The notes below the pieces were generated by a model that was not told the origin of the DNA, did no database searches, and saw only the letters and a program-made list of their open reading frames with translations. Of a stretch of DNA of 24,999 nucleotides, positions 22,147-24,999 are shown in pieces (positions within the stretch are counted from its first letter, which is position 1; the number at the start of each line of letters is the position of its first letter). The stretch covers positions 1 to 24,999 of the forward strand of contig JABSQY010000001.1 of assembly GCA_013215525.1 (NCBI GenBank), written 5' to 3'. The stretch comes from Nanoarchaeales archaeon. Its GTDB lineage: Archaea; Nanobdellota; Nanobdellia; Woesearchaeales; UBA583. Position numbers and translations under genes: made by a program.

Positions 22147-22896
22147 TTATAATTTCCAAATTTCTTCAAATAACTCTCTATGTGTTTGTGTAATCTCTTT
22201 TGATTCAATTAAAAATGCAGTTGGATTTTCAGACCAAGAGATAATTAGAGTTTTATCACAATAAATATTAACACTTGATGGAATTGGAGATGATGTAAAT
22301 TTAGTTTTAATATCATTTCTTCCTTTTCTTTTACTAAAATCTTTTTTATATTCATTTGAAAAAATTCCTTTAGAGATGATATTATTATAATAATCTTCAA
22401 TATCCATTTTAGCAAAAAATTTATCTACAATTTTTACATTTGACTTATCATATTTATAAAAAAATAAAAACTCTTCATCTTTAACCTTATTTTCAAATAA
22501 TTCTTTATATGCAGATTTAATTCCATTAAAACCTAAAAACACTTCAGCATTTTGTTTTTGTTCAACAAGTTTTTTCATAGATTTAATTTGTGGAATAATT
22601 TGAGATAACTCATTTTTAATATTTTTTAATTTATCTTCTTCTTTTTGAACAATTAAATTAAGATTACTAGGTTCACAACAATTATAATGTTTAATATTAT
22701 TTTTAACGACAAATGAAATAATTCCTTTTTGTGTTAATTTCTCGCAAGCATCATGCACATTGGAAGAACTAACACTACACAGTTTAATAATCTCTCCAAC
22801 TTTCCCTTCTCCTAGTTTAAGTAATCCTAAATAAACTTGTATCTCTGAATTTGTAAATCCTACAGTTTCTAACACTTTAATTATTTGATTTTCCAC
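22147..22896 (-). CDS. TrmB-like transcriptional regulator
   Basis: 249 residues. An N-terminal winged helix (KVLETVGFTNSEIQVYLGLLKLG, then KVGEIIKLCSVSSSNVHDACEKL, wing ISFVVKNNIKHYNCCEP) is followed by a long helix (about 77-112, coiled-coil-like, rich in Lys/Glu). A C-terminal PLD-like domain follows (AEVFLGFNGIKSAYKELF through TLIISWSENPTAFLIESKEI). It is the same architecture as the 7057-7824 protein but only distantly similar. The start is GTG at 22896, supported by TATTTAAAC on the minus strand 24 nt upstream (22920-22928). Inverted repeats surround this promoter. The gene diverges from a receiver-like gene it may control. Confidence 0.83.
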   Translation of the reverse strand: MENQIIKVLETVGFTNSEIQVYLGLLKLGEGKVGEIIKLCSVSSSNVHDACEKLTQKGIISFVVKNNIKHYNCCEPSNLNLIVQKEEDKLKNIKNELSQIIPQIKSMKKLVEQKQNAEVFLGFNGIKSAYKELFENKVKDEEFLFFYKYDKSNVKIVDKFFAKMDIEDYYNNIISKGIFSNEYKKDFSKRKGRNDIKTKFTSSPIPSSVNIYCDKTLIISWSENPTAFLIESKEITQTHRELFEEIWKL

Positions 22897-22968
22897 TCTA
22901 CTATTACAATAGAGCAGTGGTTTAAATAGTTATTTCAACAACTATAAGTAACAACAACAAACTGTTGT
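22894..22968. promoter_or_regulatory. Operator-rich divergent promoter region
   Basis: Three inverted repeats are visible. CTCTA-N9-TAGAG (22896-22914) lies between the TATA box and GTG start of the TrmB-like gene. TAGTT-N8-AACTA (22927-22944) overlaps that TATA box. ACAAC-N5-GTTGT (22954-22968) lies nearer the receiver-like gene. The first two are best placed for autorepression. Confidence 0.45.
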
Positions 22969-22989
22969 GAAACAAAAATAAAATAAAAA

Positions 22990-23784
22990 ATGATAACAAA
23001 TAATAAATTAACTAAACCATTAGAAGTCTTAGTAGTAGAAGATATGGAACATCATATTAATGATGCAAAAAGAACATTTATGCCTTTAGTAGAAAAAGGA
23101 TTAGTATTTTTTGATTACGCAACAACTTTACTACAAGCGCAATTAAAAATTGATAATAAAAAATATGATGGAATTATTTCAGATATTTTTTTTCCAACTG
23201 GACAACCTGAACCATTAGATAAAAGTATTAGAGAAAATTTATATGAACGAGCTTTAATTATGGGACGTGGATATAGGGAAGAAGATTTTAAAAAAGTTTA
23301 TTCAAGTTGGCGTAATGGAGAAACTGCACCGCCAAGTGGAGTTATATTAAGTAGTTATTGTAATAATAAATTTAATTCAATTCCTTTTGTTGCGTGTACT
23401 GATGGTTTTCATCATGGAGTAAATTTACATTTTATTAGAAGTCTTTTTGGAGGTGAATATTTAATTGATTCAGATCCAACTGATGATTATTGGAAAATGT
23501 TTAAAGATGAAGATCCAAAAGCATCTCATAAAAATTGGGGAAAAGCATTTGATATGCTTGTACCTTCAATGATTTCAAAAAAAGATTTAGGATTAATTAA
23601 ATATGATAATTTAACAAAGATGGATAATATACATAAAGGAGTAATGAGTATTTTATCTATTAATTTTAATTCCTTAGAATTTATTTTTAAGAATTTCAAT
23701 AACCAAAAATTTTTCACAAAAAAAGAGATTATCGAATTAAAAGAATATGAATCAATTTATAGAAGTTTATTATTTAGAAAATAG
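22990..23784 (+). CDS. Receiver-like (REC) domain protein with long C-terminal extension
   Basis: 264 residues. The opening PLEVLVVEDMEHHINDAKRTF gives the acidic pair Glu17-Asp18 of a response-regulator receiver. KKYDGIISDIFFPTG places Asp65 at the phosphorylated position, followed by the usual Pro. After that the order departs from a canonical REC: an inserted helical segment (about 80-110, ENLYERALIMGRGYREEDF) precedes GVILSSYCNNKFNSIPFVACTDGFHHG. The latter may be strand 4-5, with Thr in place of the switch residue and no obvious conserved Lys. The last ~90 residues are helical and Lys-rich. No histidine kinase is nearby. It may be a degenerate receiver used as a protein-interaction module. 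Confidence 0.6.
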   Translation: MITNNKLTKPLEVLVVEDMEHHINDAKRTFMPLVEKGLVFFDYATTLLQAQLKIDNKKYDGIISDIFFPTGQPEPLDKSIRENLYERALIMGRGYREEDFKKVYSSWRNGETAPPSGVILSSYCNNKFNSIPFVACTDGFHHGVNLHFIRSLFGGEYLIDSDPTDDYWKMFKDEDPKASHKNWGKAFDMLVPSMISKKDLGLIKYDNLTKMDNIHKGVMSILSINFNSLEFIFKNFNNQKFFTKKEIIELKEYESIYRSLLFRK

Positions 23785-23844
23785 TAGAACAAAAAACAAC
23801 AAAGTACAACAAACAATTAAAAGTATTAAGTTTCATAACTAGTT

Positions 23845-24342
23845 ATGAAACTAGTACTACAAAGAGTAAATTCAGCATCAGTCACAGTAGACAACAACAC
23901 AGTAGGACAAATCAACACTGGACTATTAATTCTATTAGGAATTTCAAAAGACTACAATGAGGTAAAACTTGATTGGATGGTAAATAAAATTTTAGCATTA
24001 AGACTTTGGAACGACAAAGATAATGAAAACAAAGGTGCAGTCACTCTCGATGGTCGTTCGGTACCCTTTGTTAAAACAAAAGGTTTTCAAAAAAACATTA
24101 CAGATATTAATGGGGAATTTCTAATCGTGTCGCAGTTCACATTATTCGGCGACTGTACACAAGGAACAAAGCCAAAATTCAACAACTCAATGAATGGAAC
24201 TGATGCAAAAATAATTTATGAATTATTTATTAAAAAATTAAAAGAAAAAACGAAATTAAAAGTTGCAACAGGTGTGTTTGGTGCAATGATGGATGTTAAA
24301 CTTGAAAACTCTGGACCAATTACAATTATACTAGAGAAGTAA
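23845..24342 (+). CDS. dtd: D-aminoacyl-tRNA deacylase (Dtd, bacterial/eukaryotic type)
   Basis: 165 residues. Dtd hydrolyses D-amino acids and glycine mischarged on tRNA. Motifs: MKLVLQRVNSASVTVDN at the start, SQFTLFGD (96-103), and the Gly-cisPro motif NSGPITI (155-161) that excludes L-aminoacyl substrates. The family usually runs to about 145 residues. Here extra sequence between RLWND and SQFTL (about 60-88, GAVTLDGRSVPFVKTKGF) adds roughly 15-20. Most archaea use the unrelated Dtd2, so this copy is of bacterial descent. The start is fixed by the family-typical MKLVLQRV. A ten-pair hairpin follows the stop. Confidence 0.93.
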   Translation: MKLVLQRVNSASVTVDNNTVGQINTGLLILLGISKDYNEVKLDWMVNKILALRLWNDKDNENKGAVTLDGRSVPFVKTKGFQKNITDINGEFLIVSQFTLFGDCTQGTKPKFNNSMNGTDAKIIYELFIKKLKEKTKLKVATGVFGAMMDVKLENSGPITIILEK

Positions 24343-24350
24343 AAATAGAA

Positions 24351-24375
24351 TTAAAGTTTCAAACTGAAACTTTAA
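24351..24375 (+). terminator. Hairpin behind dtd
   Basis: TTAAAGTTTC-AAACT-GAAACTTTAA forms a perfect ten-pair stem, starting eight bases after the dtd stop. There is no long T-run after it, so it may instead protect the 3' end. Confidence 0.5.
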
Positions 24376-24431
24376 AATACAAAATTAAAATTACAACAAA
24401 ATACTATATAATTACTTAAATAAATTTTGAT

Positions 24432-24632
24432 ATGAAAAAATTAAATATTATGTTAATTACATTATTATTATCAACTTCAGTCTTTGCAGTTGAGGTAACT
24501 GCTGAAGCGTCACAGTATATACGTGCCGCATTCTGGATATTCACCTTAGTTATATCAATTGGTGGATTATTAGTAATTGTAAAACGAAGAGATTCAGGTG
24601 AAAATTTAGCTGATTCAAAAAGTTCAAAGTAA
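24432..24632 (+). CDS. Small secreted or single-pass membrane protein
   Basis: 66 residues. A signal peptide (MKKLNIMLITLLLSTSVFA, likely cleavage after Ala19) is followed by a short polar stretch (VEVTAEASQYI) and one membrane helix (about 32-50, AAFWIFTLVISIGGLLVIV). A basic stop-transfer KRR and a Ser/Asp-rich tail end the protein, placing the tail inside the cell. Small archaeal membrane proteins like this are common, but no family is recognised. It lies between a dtd hairpin and a convergent terminator, so it is probably a single-gene unit; CTATATAATTAC near 24403-24414 may be its TATA box. Confidence 0.65.
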   Translation: MKKLNIMLITLLLSTSVFAVEVTAEASQYIRAAFWIFTLVISIGGLLVIVKRRDSGENLADSKSSK

Positions 24633-24661
24633 GTAAAAAATAAATAAATAAACTGTTTATA

Positions 24662-24678
24662 AAATAGTTAAACTATTT
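24662..24678. terminator. Hairpin between convergent genes
   Basis: AAATAGT-TAA-ACTATTT, a seven-pair stem spanning the stop codon of the minus-strand gene at the right end. A-rich sequence precedes it and T-rich sequence follows a few bases later, so it could work in both directions. Confidence 0.4.
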
Positions 24679-24999
24679 AATCATACTTATTTTTTTAAAA
24701 GGTGATTGAATGTTATCATAATTCTCATTAATGAATTCATCAATTAATTTCAAATTTTCAATAGATACTTTTCCTATAAATAATTTATTAATATCATTAC
24801 TTTTAGCAAACTTTTTCACTTTTTCAAATCCTTTTAAATAAACATAATCTTTACTAAATCCACCTTTTAAAGAAGTATCACATAAATTTCTTTTCGCTCT
24901 AAATGTAATTGCAAAGCAATCATTATCATCAAACTTATATTTTTTCAAAATCTTAAAAATTTCATAAAAACTTTTTGAAATACAATAATAAGTAGCAAT
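24673..24999 (-). CDS. C-terminal part of a DUF1704 (QEGLA-motif) family protein, cut by window edge
   Basis: The frame is open to the right edge with no need for the internal TTG at 24948, giving 108 visible residues. Upstream of that TTG it still encodes sensible protein (IATYYCISKSFYEIFKILKK). The features SFYEIFKILKKYKFDDNDCFAITFRAKR, then SLKGGFSKDYVYLKGFEKVKKF and LFIGKVSIENLKLIDEF match the C-terminal end of DUF1704 proteins. These are a zinc-peptidase-like family related to tyrosine carboxypeptidases of the MATCAP group. The catalytic HExxx part would lie outside the window. The assignment rests on recalled family sequence. Confidence 0.6.
   Translation of the reverse strand: MATYYCISKSFYEIFKILKKYKFDDNDCFAITFRAKRNLCDTSLKGGFSKDYVYLKGFEKVKKFAKSNDINKLFIGKVSIENLKLIDEFINENYDNIQSPFKKISMIK

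Overview
The window looks like a strongly AT-rich archaeal chromosome segment, most likely from a DPANN lineage of the Woesearchaeota/Pacearchaeota type. The archaeal signature is clear: hypusine-type aIF5A, ribosomal proteins eL40 and eL37, an Lsm protein, archaeal SepF, two TrmB-type and one tandem Lrp-type regulator, an AbrB-PhoU fusion, and TATA boxes about 22-30 nt upstream of start codons, implying many leaderless mRNAs. Several enzymes are of bacterial type (Cmk, Dtd, a MutT-like Nudix protein, an SNF2 helicase), as is common in DPANN genomes. The lineage is inferred from gene content; no rRNA gene is present.

Layout. 1-880: a truncated membrane-protein gene, then tRNA-Asn and tRNA-Ile on the minus strand, each followed by a near-identical structured hairpin. 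964-6972: TraB, a Nudix/lipoprotein pair, two unknown paired genes, AbrB-PhoU, Dus and an unknown protein. 7057-10491: a TrmB regulator behind an operator shared with its divergent neighbour, then a compact PadR-HAAS-DUF4097-like operon with an obvious PadR palindrome. 10492-10939: AT-rich DNA holding the start-less remnant of a secreted S-layer-type gene. 10940-12842: cmk, aIF5A-eL40 and SepF. 12936-17149: Lrp-type regulator, a small unknown, RNase Z, SppA and glutaredoxin. 17150-18364: a long, locally GC-rich, highly structured intergenic region (candidate ncRNA) and a gene I read as a divergent cyclodipeptide synthase. 18426-24999: SNF2 helicase, Lsm-eL37, a divergent TrmB-like/receiver-like pair, Dtd, a small membrane protein and the C-terminal end of a DUF1704-like gene.

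The most unusual content is non-coding. Four dispersed copies (about 1762-1935, 8133-8363, 14494-14673, 15674-15838) of a 165-230 bp element lie in the same orientation in intergenic gaps. All can fold into the same long segmented hairpin, with compensatory base changes between copies. The element matches no family I know and is the best candidate for an undescribed system. Second is the cyclodipeptide-synthase-like protein at 17645-18364, preceded by the structured intergenic RNA candidate. Third is the repeated, covarying hairpin behind both tRNAs.

Together the coding genes serve translation and RNA metabolism (tRNAs, Dus, RNase Z, Dtd, aIF5A, eL40, eL37, Lsm), envelope maintenance (SppA, lipoprotein, HAAS/DUF4097 operon), division (SepF) and transcriptional control. 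Half of the regulators sit next to inverted repeats that probably mediate autoregulation.
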